Under the pieces are notes generated by a model, which saw only the letters and a program-made list of their open reading frames with translations, was not told the DNA's origin and did no database searches. A stretch of DNA of 64,000 nt from Mycolicibacterium gadium. GTDB taxonomy: Bacteria > Actinomycetota > Actinomycetes > Mycobacteriales > Mycobacteriaceae. Every line of letters begins with the position of its first letter. The stretch's first letter is position 1. The DNA lies in assembly GCF_010728925.1 (NCBI RefSeq), contig NZ_AP022608.1, positions 4,154,001 to 4,218,000 of the forward strand, given 5' to 3'. Position numbers and translations under genes: made by a program. Of the stretch, positions 1 to 7,669 are shown piece after piece.

Positions 1-17
1 TACCCCCATGGGGTATA
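1..17. promoter_or_regulatory. CsoR/CstR-type palindromic operator (candidate)
   Basis: The window opens with the palindrome TACCCC-cat-GGGGTA followed by TA. C4/C5 and G4 blocks with flanking TA are typical of operators of the CsoR family (copper, persulfide or formaldehyde sensing repressors). It lies 34 nt before the thioesterase start and could serve that gene or a gene to the left of the window. No CsoR-like gene is visible here, so the assignment rests on the motif alone. Confidence 0.4.
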
Positions 18-50
18 TGGCTAGCCGTGGTGTCGTCACGCTGGATCGCG

Positions 51-866
51 ATGTCTCACCCGTTGAACACCCCGTTGGGCCGCTTCGGCATCGTCACCTC
101 CGAAGACGGTCCCGACGGCTGCGTGGCGTCGATACCCGCAGGCGAGATGGTCAATCCGATCACCGGCACGCTCACGATCGCGCCGCTGGCCATGCTGGTC
201 GACCACGTCGGCGGACTGGTCAACCACCGCCGCCGGGGCCCCGGCGAGTGGACGGTGTCCAGCGAGCTGTCATTCGAAGTCCGCCCCGACGCGGTCGACG
301 TCATCGCCGAAGACCCCGCCGAGCCGGTCACGGCGATGTCGAAGCCGTTCGCCGCCAAGAGCGACGTCGCGCTGGGCCTGTGCGAGTTGTCCCATCGCGG
401 CACCACGCTGGCCATGGCCACGGTGCGGTCCTTCTTCATCAGCGCGCCGGAGCACATCGGCGAATTCCCCGACGGACCCACGGGTCCCCTGCCGCCCGGC
501 ACGCTGGCCGACCGAATGGCGGTTCGAGTCGCCGAGAGTGGCGGTTCGGCCAAAACCCTGCAGCAGTTGCCGGATCCGGTACTGAACAACAGCCTCGGCA
601 TTGTGCACGGCGGGGTGTCGGCGATGGCACTCGAACTGGTGGCGTCGGCGGCAGTCAACGCAAGCCGAGACGATCGGGTGCTGCGTACCGCATCGCTGCG
701 GGTGAATTTCATCCGACAGTTCTTCAGCACTCGGGAAGACCGCCCTGAATCTCGTTATGTTGGAACGGCTTTACGAGTGGGCCGCCGGAGCGGTATCGGC
801 GAGGCGCAAGCCATCGGCCCCGACGGCGAGGTGGCGATCGTCGCGCGCCTCACCGCCTACGCTTAG
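51..866 (+). CDS. Double-hotdog acyl-CoA thioesterase (PaaI/4HBT-like)
   Basis: This 271-residue protein looks like two hotdog domains in tandem. The N-terminal half carries GEMVNPITGTLTIAPLAMLVD; the C-terminal half carries the 4HBT signature NNSLGIVHGGVSAMALEL near residues 190-207, where HGG is the typical substrate-site turn. Such proteins hydrolyse acyl-CoA thioesters in the cytosol; the substrate cannot be read from sequence. The ATG at 51 was chosen; an in-frame GTG at 27 would add eight residues and run into the spacer behind the palindrome at the window start. The bicupin gene follows on the same strand 76 nt downstream. The family is fairly sure, the specificity unknown. Confidence 0.85.
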   Translation: MSHPLNTPLGRFGIVTSEDGPDGCVASIPAGEMVNPITGTLTIAPLAMLVDHVGGLVNHRRRGPGEWTVSSELSFEVRPDAVDVIAEDPAEPVTAMSKPFAAKSDVALGLCELSHRGTTLAMATVRSFFISAPEHIGEFPDGPTGPLPPGTLADRMAVRVAESGGSAKTLQQLPDPVLNNSLGIVHGGVSAMALELVASAAVNASRDDRVLRTASLRVNFIRQFFSTREDRPESRYVGTALRVGRRSGIGEAQAIGPDGEVAIVARLTAYA

Positions 867-942
867 CGTCGAAATCCGAGTTTTGTCGCAAAAGTTCGAG
901 AAGACTTCTACAAAACTCAGCTTTCGAGGCGAGCATGTGGAT

Positions 943-1992
943 ATGCCCTCCACACCCCAGACCCCAAGCCTGCACGCCACCTCGTTGACCGACGGCGAAG
1001 TCGTCGAGCAGAACGACCTCGGGTCCATCACGCGAGTCACCGCCGACACGTTCCCGATCCTGTTCGGCATGTCGATCAAACGGATCGTGGTCAACCCCGG
1101 TGCAATGCGTACACCACACTGGCATGCCAACTGCAACGAGCTCACTTACTGCATATCCGGTATCTCGCTGGTGTCGGTGCTCGACAGCTACAGCAAGTTC
1201 TCCAGCTTCACCGTCGGGCCGGGCGAGATGTTTCACATCGACTCCGGGTCACTGCATCACATCGAGAACATCGGAGACGATCCCGCCGAGTTCATTCTCG
1301 CGTTCCGCAGCGAGCGGCCCGAAGACTTCGGTCTGGCAGCGTCTTTCGGCGCCATGACGGACGCCGTGCTCGGCAACACCTATGACCTGCCCGCCGCTGA
1401 CTTCGCCAAGATGCGGCGCGACACCACGGACCGAAAGTTCGCCGCTCGCGCCGGAAGTCCGGACGTTCCGTCAACTGCCCGGTTCGACGATCCACACAAG
1501 TTCGCCGTCGAGGCGCAGAGTCCGGCAATCGGCGTCGCGGTCGGCTCGGCTCGGCTGGCGCGGGCTCAGTACTGGCCCGCGCTGAAGGATTTGTCGATGT
1601 ACTCGCTGCGAATTCGCGAGGACGGTATGCGGGAACCGCACTGGCATCCCATCACTGCCGAAATGGGCTACGTGCACAAGGGAAACGGCCGGATGACCGT
1701 GATGGACCCCGATGGTTCGGTCGACACCTACTACCTCAAGGAGGGCGACGTCTACTTCATCCCGCGCGCCTATCCGCACCACATCGAGGTCGTGGACGCC
1801 CCCGACATTCACTTCGCGATCTTCTTCGACCAGCCCATGCCCGGCGACATCGGGTATCGCGCATCGGCGAGCGCGTACTCGCGGGAAGTGCTGGCCGCGA
1901 CGTTCAACATGCACATCGACGATCTCCCGGCATTCCCGTTCACCAAGACCGACCCACTGATCGTCAACCGCTGCAACCCCGTGGACGCGTAA
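943..1992 (+). CDS. Bicupin protein, oxalate decarboxylase/germin-like
   Basis: The 349-residue protein has two cupin domains, each with the HxH-x(3-4)-E metal site: PHWHANCNE in the first and PHWHPITAE in the second, followed by the third-histidine motifs GSLHHIE and YPHHIEV. This duplicated germin-type barrel is that of oxalate decarboxylases, which use manganese to split oxalate into formate and CO2. The substrate here is inferred from fold only. The open frame continues upstream to 757 inside the thioesterase gene; I chose ATG 943 (GTG 937 is equally possible) because a gaggcgag ribosome-binding site precedes it and because homology begins just after it. Confidence 0.88.
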   Translation: MPSTPQTPSLHATSLTDGEVVEQNDLGSITRVTADTFPILFGMSIKRIVVNPGAMRTPHWHANCNELTYCISGISLVSVLDSYSKFSSFTVGPGEMFHIDSGSLHHIENIGDDPAEFILAFRSERPEDFGLAASFGAMTDAVLGNTYDLPAADFAKMRRDTTDRKFAARAGSPDVPSTARFDDPHKFAVEAQSPAIGVAVGSARLARAQYWPALKDLSMYSLRIREDGMREPHWHPITAEMGYVHKGNGRMTVMDPDGSVDTYYLKEGDVYFIPRAYPHHIEVVDAPDIHFAIFFDQPMPGDIGYRASASAYSREVLAATFNMHIDDLPAFPFTKTDPLIVNRCNPVDA

Positions 1993-2133
1993 CCGAGGCA
2001 GATCACGGCCTTCCGAGCCGATCAGGGGCTTTTGGAAGCCTTTAGAAATTTCCAAGCGCGCATTCGTTAACTCTCCTCAACAACGGCCCGGCAGATCACC
2101 CTGCCAACCGACGAGAAGGAGAGGAGATACCCG
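1993..2133. other. Intergenic region with inverted repeat before plsC-like gene
   Basis: This gap holds an inverted repeat TTGGAA (2032-2037) and TTCCAA (2050-2055) with a 12-nt spacer in an AT-richer patch, which could be a weak terminator of the bicupin gene or a regulator site. A strong ribosome-binding site, aaggagaggaga, precedes the ATG at 2134. No promoter motif is clear enough to call. Confidence 0.35.
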
Positions 2134-3024
2134 ATGAACGCGCTTCGCGCACTCAACCCGTGGTACATGCCCGGCGTGGGCGATTACCTGCACCGTTCGG
2201 CGATGCACGGCCACACCCCGGAGCTGTTCAACAACCTCGCCATCTTGGTGAACGCCGCGCCGGCCACCGTTCCCTGGATCGAGGCCGCGTGCGTCGTCGG
2301 GCTGCTCCTCGTCGCCATCCATCGGTGGATTCGCGCGGGCCGATTCGCCGCTGCGTTCCGGCATTACCTGTGGCGTACCGTGGTCGGCTGCTCCGGCGGA
2401 CTGACGGTGATCGGGCGCTGGCGTCACGAAGGTGGCTGCATCCTCGTCGCCAACCACAGCTCTCACGCCGACACGGCGGTGCTCCTCGCCGCGCTGCCGC
2501 CCAAGACGAAGCCGGTGTTCGTTGCGGCCGCCGACTACTGGTTCGACGTGCCGGTGCGCCGGTTCGTACTGACCAGCCTCGCAGGTGGTCTTCCGGTGCG
2601 GCGTTCGGGCGGCTCGTCGTATGCCGCGCTGGTCGCGGCCGTCAAACCCGCACTCGCGGCGGGCCGGACTGTCGTGATCTATCCGGAGGGCACCCGTAGC
2701 ACCGACGGCAACATCGGCGAATTCCGCTCCGGTGCAGTGCATTTGGCGAAGGAATGCGGCGTGCCGGTCATCCCGGTTGCGCTGCTGGGAACCGCCGACG
2801 TGCTGCCCAAGGGTGGCCGCCTGACGCCCAGCCCGATGGAGGTTCGGATCGGTGAGCCGATGGACTCGGCCGCAATCGCCGCGCAGGATCTGCGGCGTGA
2901 GGTCTCGGCATTGCGCAACGGCCGTCGCACGCGGACCAATACGGGCACCCTTCGACTGGTACAGGACCACCTCGTCGTCACTCAGCGGGAACCGCAGCGG
3001 GCATCCATGGCGGGAGCGGCGTAG
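2134..3024 (+). CDS. 1-acylglycerol-3-phosphate acyltransferase (PlsC-like)
   Basis: This 296-residue membrane protein transfers an acyl chain to a lysophospholipid-type acceptor. It shows the catalytic HX4D motif (NHSSHAD, His108/Asp113) and the acceptor-binding PEGTR motif (184-188), with one hydrophobic segment at about residues 48-64. The first 45 residues (ALNPWY, later TPELF) resemble the start of the next gene rather than PlsC proteins, see findings. The stop and the next start are 2 nt apart, so PlsC and the CDP-alcohol enzyme are surely co-translated and probably build one lipid. The acceptor is unknown. Confidence 0.9.
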   Translation: MNALRALNPWYMPGVGDYLHRSAMHGHTPELFNNLAILVNAAPATVPWIEAACVVGLLLVAIHRWIRAGRFAAAFRHYLWRTVVGCSGGLTVIGRWRHEGGCILVANHSSHADTAVLLAALPPKTKPVFVAAADYWFDVPVRRFVLTSLAGGLPVRRSGGSSYAALVAAVKPALAAGRTVVIYPEGTRSTDGNIGEFRSGAVHLAKECGVPVIPVALLGTADVLPKGGRLTPSPMEVRIGEPMDSAAIAAQDLRREVSALRNGRRTRTNTGTLRLVQDHLVVTQREPQRASMAGAA

Positions 3025-3026
3025 CG

Positions 3027-3641
3027 ATGGACGGACTCTACGCACTGAAACCCTGGTATACACAACGGCTTCGGATCTTCCTGGAGCGCGCCGAGAATCA
3101 GGGCACCTCACCGGATTTCTTCACCGCGGTCGGCATCTTCGGCGCCGCAGCGGCGGGAGTCAGCATCGCGGCCGGCTGGTGGCCACTGGCGGTGTTGTGG
3201 CTCGGTGTCCGACTCGCCGGGGCGAACCTCGACGGTGCGGTCGCGCGGGCCAGGAAGGTCTGCCGACCCTGGGGTTTCGCACTGAACGAAATCGGCGACC
3301 GTGCCTCGGATCTGCTGATGTTCGCCGGACTCGCGGTCTGGGCGGCATCTCAGGGCGGCCCCGGCATGAACTGGCTGTCCTGGCCGGTGATCTGGGTCCT
3401 CGCCGCCGCGCTGGCGGCGACCCTGCCGACATTCGCCTCACTGGCCGCCGCAGGGGCGGGCGCAACCCGGCGCAACGGCGGGCCCTTCGGCAAGACCGAA
3501 CGCTGCCTCGCCGTCATCGTGGCCGCCGCGGCACCGGCCGCCATCCCGGTGGTCGGCGCGATGATAATCGTCGGGTCGGTGCTCACCGCCGCCCTACGGC
3601 TGGCCGCAGCACACCGCGAACTGGCAACAGCCGCGGCGTAG
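3027..3641 (+). CDS. CDP-alcohol phosphatidyltransferase family membrane protein
   Basis: The 204-residue integral membrane protein carries a CDP-alcohol phosphotransferase motif in the form LDGAVAR-x(8)-GFALNEIGDRASD, which supplies the second, third and fourth conserved aspartates. The first aspartate position (three before LDG's Asp) is Ala. Several hydrophobic helices follow. The family joins a CDP-activated lipid to an alcohol with release of CMP. The ALNEIGD form resembles what I recall of the E. coli YnbA-type subgroup. It is encoded directly behind a PlsC-like acyltransferase, so the pair likely makes or remodels one phospholipid. The product cannot be named. Confidence 0.85.
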   Translation: MDGLYALKPWYTQRLRIFLERAENQGTSPDFFTAVGIFGAAAAGVSIAAGWWPLAVLWLGVRLAGANLDGAVARARKVCRPWGFALNEIGDRASDLLMFAGLAVWAASQGGPGMNWLSWPVIWVLAAALAATLPTFASLAAAGAGATRRNGGPFGKTERCLAVIVAAAAPAAIPVVGAMIIVGSVLTAALRLAAAHRELATAAA

Positions 3642-3682
3642 ACCCACCTACACGCCCGTAAACGCGAGTTCGGATCAGGCCG

Positions 3683-4240
3683 CTACTTGGTCGCGGTCTT
3701 CTTCTTCGCGCGGCTGGCGGCCGCCTTCTCGGTCTTGGCGCCCGCGTTGGACAGCTGGCCGCCGGAGTTCTCCAGATGCGCCCTGACGAACCACTGGAAC
3801 TTCTCCAGCTCGCCCGCCTGGCTGATGAACAGGTCCTGGGACACCAGGTCGAGGTCGTCGAGACGGTCGATGCCCTTACGCAGATCCTCGATCACACCGG
3901 TGTAGACGAGGTCCAAGGCTGCCAGGTGCGCCTGCACCGTGTCGCGGCCCACCGAGTAGTCGTCCCACGTGCGGTCCTTGATGATGGCGCCCGGCGTACC
4001 TTGTGGCGACTTGCCGAGTGCGGCAATGCGCTCGGCGACGTCGTCGGCGTATCCACGAACGAGTTCGACCTGCGGGTCGATCATCTCGTGCACGCCGATG
4101 AAGTTCGGGCCAACGACGTTCCAATGAATGTGCTTCAAGGTCAGATGCAGATCGTTGTACGCGCTCAGCGACTTCTGCAGAATTTCGGCCACTTCGGCGC
4201 CCTGCTTGTCGGAGAGGCCGGGAATCGTGAACGTAGTCAT
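3683..4240 (-). CDS. dps: DNA starvation/stationary-phase protection protein Dps
   Basis: This 185-residue ferritin-like protein matches mycobacterial Dps1: it oxidises and stores iron in a dodecamer and binds DNA. The helix with LKHIHWNVVGPNF and GVHEMIDPQVE contains the conserved ferroxidase His, Asp and Glu residues used at subunit interfaces. The C-terminus is a mobile Lys/Arg/Ala-rich tail (ASRAKKKTATK), the known DNA-binding element of this subgroup. It is a single gene with its own promoter; a SigF-like promoter lies upstream (see 4279-4303), fitting stationary-phase or stress expression. Confidence 0.95.
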   Translation of the reverse strand: MTTFTIPGLSDKQGAEVAEILQKSLSAYNDLHLTLKHIHWNVVGPNFIGVHEMIDPQVELVRGYADDVAERIAALGKSPQGTPGAIIKDRTWDDYSVGRDTVQAHLAALDLVYTGVIEDLRKGIDRLDDLDLVSQDLFISQAGELEKFQWFVRAHLENSGGQLSNAGAKTEKAAASRAKKKTATK

Positions 4241-4278
4241 CAGTAGCTCCTTCGCATGATTGACCGTCTCGCGACGTG

Positions 4279-4303
4279 TACCCGCCGACTACCGGACAAA
4301 ACC
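4279..4303 (-). promoter_or_regulatory. SigF-like promoter of dps
   Basis: On the minus strand GGTTT (4303-4299), a 15-nt spacer and GGGTA (4283-4279) precede dps. This resembles the mycobacterial SigF promoter consensus GGWWT-N16/17-GGGTA, but the spacer is one base short of the usual range. The -10 element is 38 nt from the ATG. Stress-sigma control of Dps is known in mycobacteria, so the match is plausible. Confidence 0.45.
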
Positions 4304-4318
4304 GGGGGGAAAGACACG

Positions 4319-5233
4319 TCACATATCGGCAAGGTTTGGAATCGGCATCCTCGGACCGAACCGCGGATTGGACGCCAGACCACTGACTTCCAGCAGGCGA
4401 ACCGCACGGTGGCGGTGCGGCCGCAGCGGCTCGAGCAGTTCGACCATCGAAGGGTCGTCGATGGGATGGCCGAGCAGACTCCAGCCGACCATCTTGGCCA
4501 GGTGGTAGTCGCCGACCGACAACGCGTCGGCATCGCCGAAGGCGCGCTGCGCAGTCTCGGCCGCGGTCCATTCGCCGACGCCGGGTAGCGACATGAGCGC
4601 GATGCGGGCCTGCTCCGTCGGGCGGGCGGCGAGGCGTTCCAGCGAGTCGGCCCGCTGCGCGCAGCCGACGATCGTGCGGGCGCGGCCGGGGTCGACGTTG
4701 GCGAGATGAAACTCCCAGGAGGGGATGCGTCGCCACACCTCACCCGGTGGTGACACCCGCATGTGTGCGGGGGCGGGCCCGGGCGCGGGGGCGCCGTATT
4801 TCGTGACGAGTTTTCTCCACGCCGCACGGGCGTCCTTGCCGTAGACCCGTTGTTCGAGCACCGCCGGGATGAGCGCCTCCAGCACGCGGTCGGTGCGACC
4901 CAGCCGCAGATGCGGAACCCGCCGATGCGCGGCGGCGATGGTCGGCTCGACCGGTTGGAAGCCCGACGAGTCGTCGTCGCGTCCGAGTTGGGCAGGTAGT
5001 GATTCGGCGAACTCCCGTGCGCCGCCGCCCCATGCCTCGCAGTCAACGGTGTCGCCAGCCGATTTGGTGAGGCGCGCGGTGACCGGTCCGCTGGGCATGA
5101 GGCTGGTGCGCCAGATCGCACCGTCGCGGGCGTCGTGATAGCACGGGTCAGCGCGGCCGCGGCGCAGCGGTGACAGCGTCAATCCCGGGCTTGCCGGACC
5201 CGCGAAAACGACACTGCACTCGACGCTTCGCAC
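4319..5233 (-). CDS. AlkA-like DNA-3-methyladenine glycosylase (HhH-GPD)
   Basis: The 304-residue protein removes alkylated bases in base-excision repair if it behaves like AlkA. The helix-hairpin-helix and Gly/Pro-rich loop LPGVGEWTA is followed by ALSVGDYHLAK, whose Asp is the expected catalytic aspartate. Upstream, ALIPAVLEQRV is the usual core helix of the family. The N-terminal SPLRRGRADPCYH segment is typical of the actinobacterial subgroup that I recall as Rv0142 in M. tuberculosis. The GTG at 5233 is the first start in frame. The DUF427 gene lies 9 nt upstream on the same strand and may be co-transcribed. Confidence 0.85.
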   Translation of the reverse strand: MRSVECSVVFAGPASPGLTLSPLRRGRADPCYHDARDGAIWRTSLMPSGPVTARLTKSAGDTVDCEAWGGGAREFAESLPAQLGRDDDSSGFQPVEPTIAAAHRRVPHLRLGRTDRVLEALIPAVLEQRVYGKDARAAWRKLVTKYGAPAPGPAPAHMRVSPPGEVWRRIPSWEFHLANVDPGRARTIVGCAQRADSLERLAARPTEQARIALMSLPGVGEWTAAETAQRAFGDADALSVGDYHLAKMVGWSLLGHPIDDPSMVELLEPLRPHRHRAVRLLEVSGLASNPRFGPRMPIPNLADM

Positions 5234-5242
5234 CGCCTCAGA

Positions 5243-5617
5243 CTAGGTGACGGTGACGACAGCCTTGTCCGGGTAGAACGCCACATGACCGGCGATCGCG
5301 GCCACCGCCGGGTACGGCTCGAGGTACGTCCAGATCGCGTCCTCGACGGTGTCGCCGGATCCCGTGACGACGTGGTGATAGCTCGCCACACCCTTGAACG
5401 GGCAGTACGTCTCGGTGTCGCTGTCACGCAGCGCGGACTGCACGACGTCGCCCTTCGGGATGTACTGCACGGCGGGATACGTCGACTCCTGCAGGGTCAG
5501 CGCATTGTCGGTGTCGGCGACGACCTCGCCGTTGATACGAACGGTGACGTGCTTGCCCGTCGGTTCGACGGTGATCGGATGTGTCTCAGAAGGCTGGAGT
5601 ACGGGGCGATCGCTCAT
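5243..5617 (-). CDS. DUF427 domain protein
   Basis: The 124-residue protein is a single DUF427 domain, marked by YPAVQYIPKGDV and TYCPFKGVASY. The domain is a small beta-rich fold of unknown function that is common in actinobacteria. The open frame extends much further upstream across other genes, but homology begins at ATG 5617 (start MSDRPVLQPS), so that start was taken. It is divergent from the SRPBCC gene with a 60-nt gap, and lies 9 nt before the AlkA-like gene; the same neighbourhood occurs, as I recall, at Rv0140-Rv0142. Confidence 0.88.
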   Translation of the reverse strand: MSDRPVLQPSETHPITVEPTGKHVTVRINGEVVADTDNALTLQESTYPAVQYIPKGDVVQSALRDSDTETYCPFKGVASYHHVVTGSGDTVEDAIWTYLEPYPAVAAIAGHVAFYPDKAVVTVT

Positions 5618-5677
5618 GTGTTGACCAACGTGGCAGTAGCGCTCAGGATTCCTGCACCGCTGGCTACGATTCGCGAC

Positions 5678-6148
5678 ATGAGTGCACACGGTCCCGCCTC
5701 CGCTGAGGCCTCGACAGACATCGCGGCAGAGCCGTCGACGGTATACGCGCTGATCACCGACCTTCCCACGCTGTCGGCGCTGGCTGAGGAGGCCACCGAG
5801 ATGGTTTGGCACCGGGGCGACCGCGTCGCACCGGGGGCCGTCTTCAAGGGCCGCAACCAGCAGGGCAGCAAGAAGTGGACGACGACCTGCACCGTGACCG
5901 ACGCCGAGCCGGGGCGCGCGTTCGCGTTCGACGTGAAGAGTCTTGTCATCCCGGTCGCGCACTGGCGCTACGACATCACCGCGACCGACGGCGGCTGCAC
6001 CGTCACCGAGCGCACCTGGGACAAGCGGCCCGGTTGGTTTCGCACACCGGCGGGCATCGCGACGGGCGTACGTGACCGCGACACGGCCAACGCCAAGCAC
6101 ATCAAGCTGACCCTGCAGCGGCTGAAGGAGCGCGCCGAGTCCCACTAG
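5678..6148 (+). CDS. SRPBCC (START/Bet v1-like) family protein
   Basis: The 156-residue protein has the pattern of polyketide-cyclase/SRPBCC proteins: an N-terminal strand STDIAAEPSTVYALITD, a central TVTDAEPGRAFAFDV, and the closing strand pair CTVTERTWDK with a C-terminal helix. These proteins bind hydrophobic ligands in a deep cavity; a few are cyclases or aromatases. No catalytic residues identify a reaction. The ATG at 5678 was chosen because the longer frame would run across the divergent DUF427 gene. Confidence 0.88.
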   Translation: MSAHGPASAEASTDIAAEPSTVYALITDLPTLSALAEEATEMVWHRGDRVAPGAVFKGRNQQGSKKWTTTCTVTDAEPGRAFAFDVKSLVIPVAHWRYDITATDGGCTVTERTWDKRPGWFRTPAGIATGVRDRDTANAKHIKLTLQRLKERAESH

Positions 6149-6173
6149 GAGCCGCTCCGGCGGCGACATCCCG

Positions 6174-7547
6174 CTAGGGCCTGCCGGCGATCTTGTCGGC
6201 CACGACGGCGATCGGTGACGTCGTCTTTCGCCCGCGCGATTCGTGCCAGTCGGCGGCCTTGTAAGCCGTGTACATCCCTCGCACGCCCAGCCATCGAAAC
6301 GGCTCGGGTTCCCAGTCACGCGATCGGTGCCCGACCCACGGCAGGTCTGTGAGCGGGGTCTGCCGTCCGAGCACCAGGTCGGCCAGGGTGCGTCCGGCCA
6401 GGTTGGTGGCCGTGACGCCGTGTCCGACATAGCCGCCAGCCGAGCCCAATCCCGTGGCTTTGTCGAATGTTACGGATGCCTCCCAGTCCCGCGGGACAGC
6501 AAGCACACCGCACCAGGCATGTGCGACGGGGACACCGCGGGTCTGCGGTAGCGCCGAATGCAGTACCGAGGTGAGATGGTCGATGGTGCGCTCGGGCACC
6601 CTACCGTCGATGTCGGTGCGCGAACCGAAGCGATACGGCACGCTGCGGCCGCCGATGGCGATGCGGTCGTCGACCGTGCGCTGAGCGTAGAAGAAGCCGT
6701 GCGCGGTGTCGCCGAGCGTCTCGCGGCCCTCCCAGCCGATGGTCTCCCAAATGTCCTGCGGGAGCGGCTCGGTCGCGATCATCGAACTGTTCATCGGCAA
6801 CCAGCGTCGCTTCAGCCCCGGCAGCGACGCGGTGAAGCCTTCGGTCGCGCGCAGCACGACAGGTGCACTCACCTTGCCCAGCACGGTCCCCACCCGTCCC
6901 GCGCGCAGCTCGTTGACCGGTGACCGCTCGTAGAGATCGACCCCGAGCCGCTCGACGGTGTCGGCAAGTCCTCGCACCAGCTGAGCCGGCTGCACCCGCG
7001 CGCAGTGCGGGTTGTGGTAGGCCGACACAACGCCGTCGATCTGAATACGCTGTGCTGATTCATCTTTCGTCAATGCGGTAATGCCATCGACATTCCAGCT
7101 GAGTTCCTCGGAGACTTCGGCCGCCAACCTCGACGCCTGCGCGCGGTTGCGCGCGACGTGCAGCGTGCCACCCTTGACGATGCCGGCTTCGATACTCTCG
7201 CGTCCCGCCACGTCGATGACTTCGTCGACCGACTCGTTGAGGGCCTGCTGCCAGGCCAGCACACGGTCGCGTCCGTAGAGCTTCGCCATCCGGTTTCGGT
7301 CGCCGGGCACCAGGCCGGACAGCCAACCGCCGTTGCGGCCCGACGCGCCGAACCCGGCGAACCGCGCCTCGAGCACCACGACGCGCAGCGACGGATCGGC
7401 CCGCTTCAGGTAGTACGCCGTCCACAGCCCGGTGTAGCCGGCACCGACGATGCACACATCGGCGTCGCGATTTCCCGGCAGCGCGGCACGCACGGCCGGA
7501 AGTTGCGGGTACCAATTGGAAATCCGGCCGTTGATCGTTCGGGTCAC
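6174..7547 (-). CDS. FAD-dependent amine/amino-acid oxidoreductase (DadA-like)
   Basis: This 457-residue flavoprotein has the dinucleotide-binding motif VCIVGAGYTGLWTAYYL near residue 30, followed by LEARFAGFGASGRNGG, the FAD-attachment region of the DadA/glycine-oxidase/gamma-glutamylputrescine oxidase group. The C-terminal YVGHGVTATNLAGRTLA closes the FAD site. It likely oxidises an amine or amino acid, with the substrate unknown. The start is unclear: the GTG at 7547 is itself part of a perfect AGGAGGTGA ribosome-binding sequence, while the ATG at 7650 would add about 34 residues not typical of the family. Confidence 0.87.
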   Translation of the reverse strand: MTRTINGRISNWYPQLPAVRAALPGNRDADVCIVGAGYTGLWTAYYLKRADPSLRVVVLEARFAGFGASGRNGGWLSGLVPGDRNRMAKLYGRDRVLAWQQALNESVDEVIDVAGRESIEAGIVKGGTLHVARNRAQASRLAAEVSEELSWNVDGITALTKDESAQRIQIDGVVSAYHNPHCARVQPAQLVRGLADTVERLGVDLYERSPVNELRAGRVGTVLGKVSAPVVLRATEGFTASLPGLKRRWLPMNSSMIATEPLPQDIWETIGWEGRETLGDTAHGFFYAQRTVDDRIAIGGRSVPYRFGSRTDIDGRVPERTIDHLTSVLHSALPQTRGVPVAHAWCGVLAVPRDWEASVTFDKATGLGSAGGYVGHGVTATNLAGRTLADLVLGRQTPLTDLPWVGHRSRDWEPEPFRWLGVRGMYTAYKAADWHESRGRKTTSPIAVVADKIAGRP

Positions 7548-7669
7548 CTCCTGATTCTGGCAGGACGCGCCAGCGGCGTTCAGCGTCGCGGCTGCGAAAT
7601 TGGTGTCCGCACCACGTGCTTCGCCATGCGATGCTGGAAGACCGGTCATGGAACAGAAAGGGCGACTTG

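Noticed and set aside
757..942. Longer bicupin reading frame starting inside the thioesterase gene
   Set aside because: The extra 62 residues overlap a real gene in another frame and have no cupin similarity; the downstream start has a ribosome-binding site.
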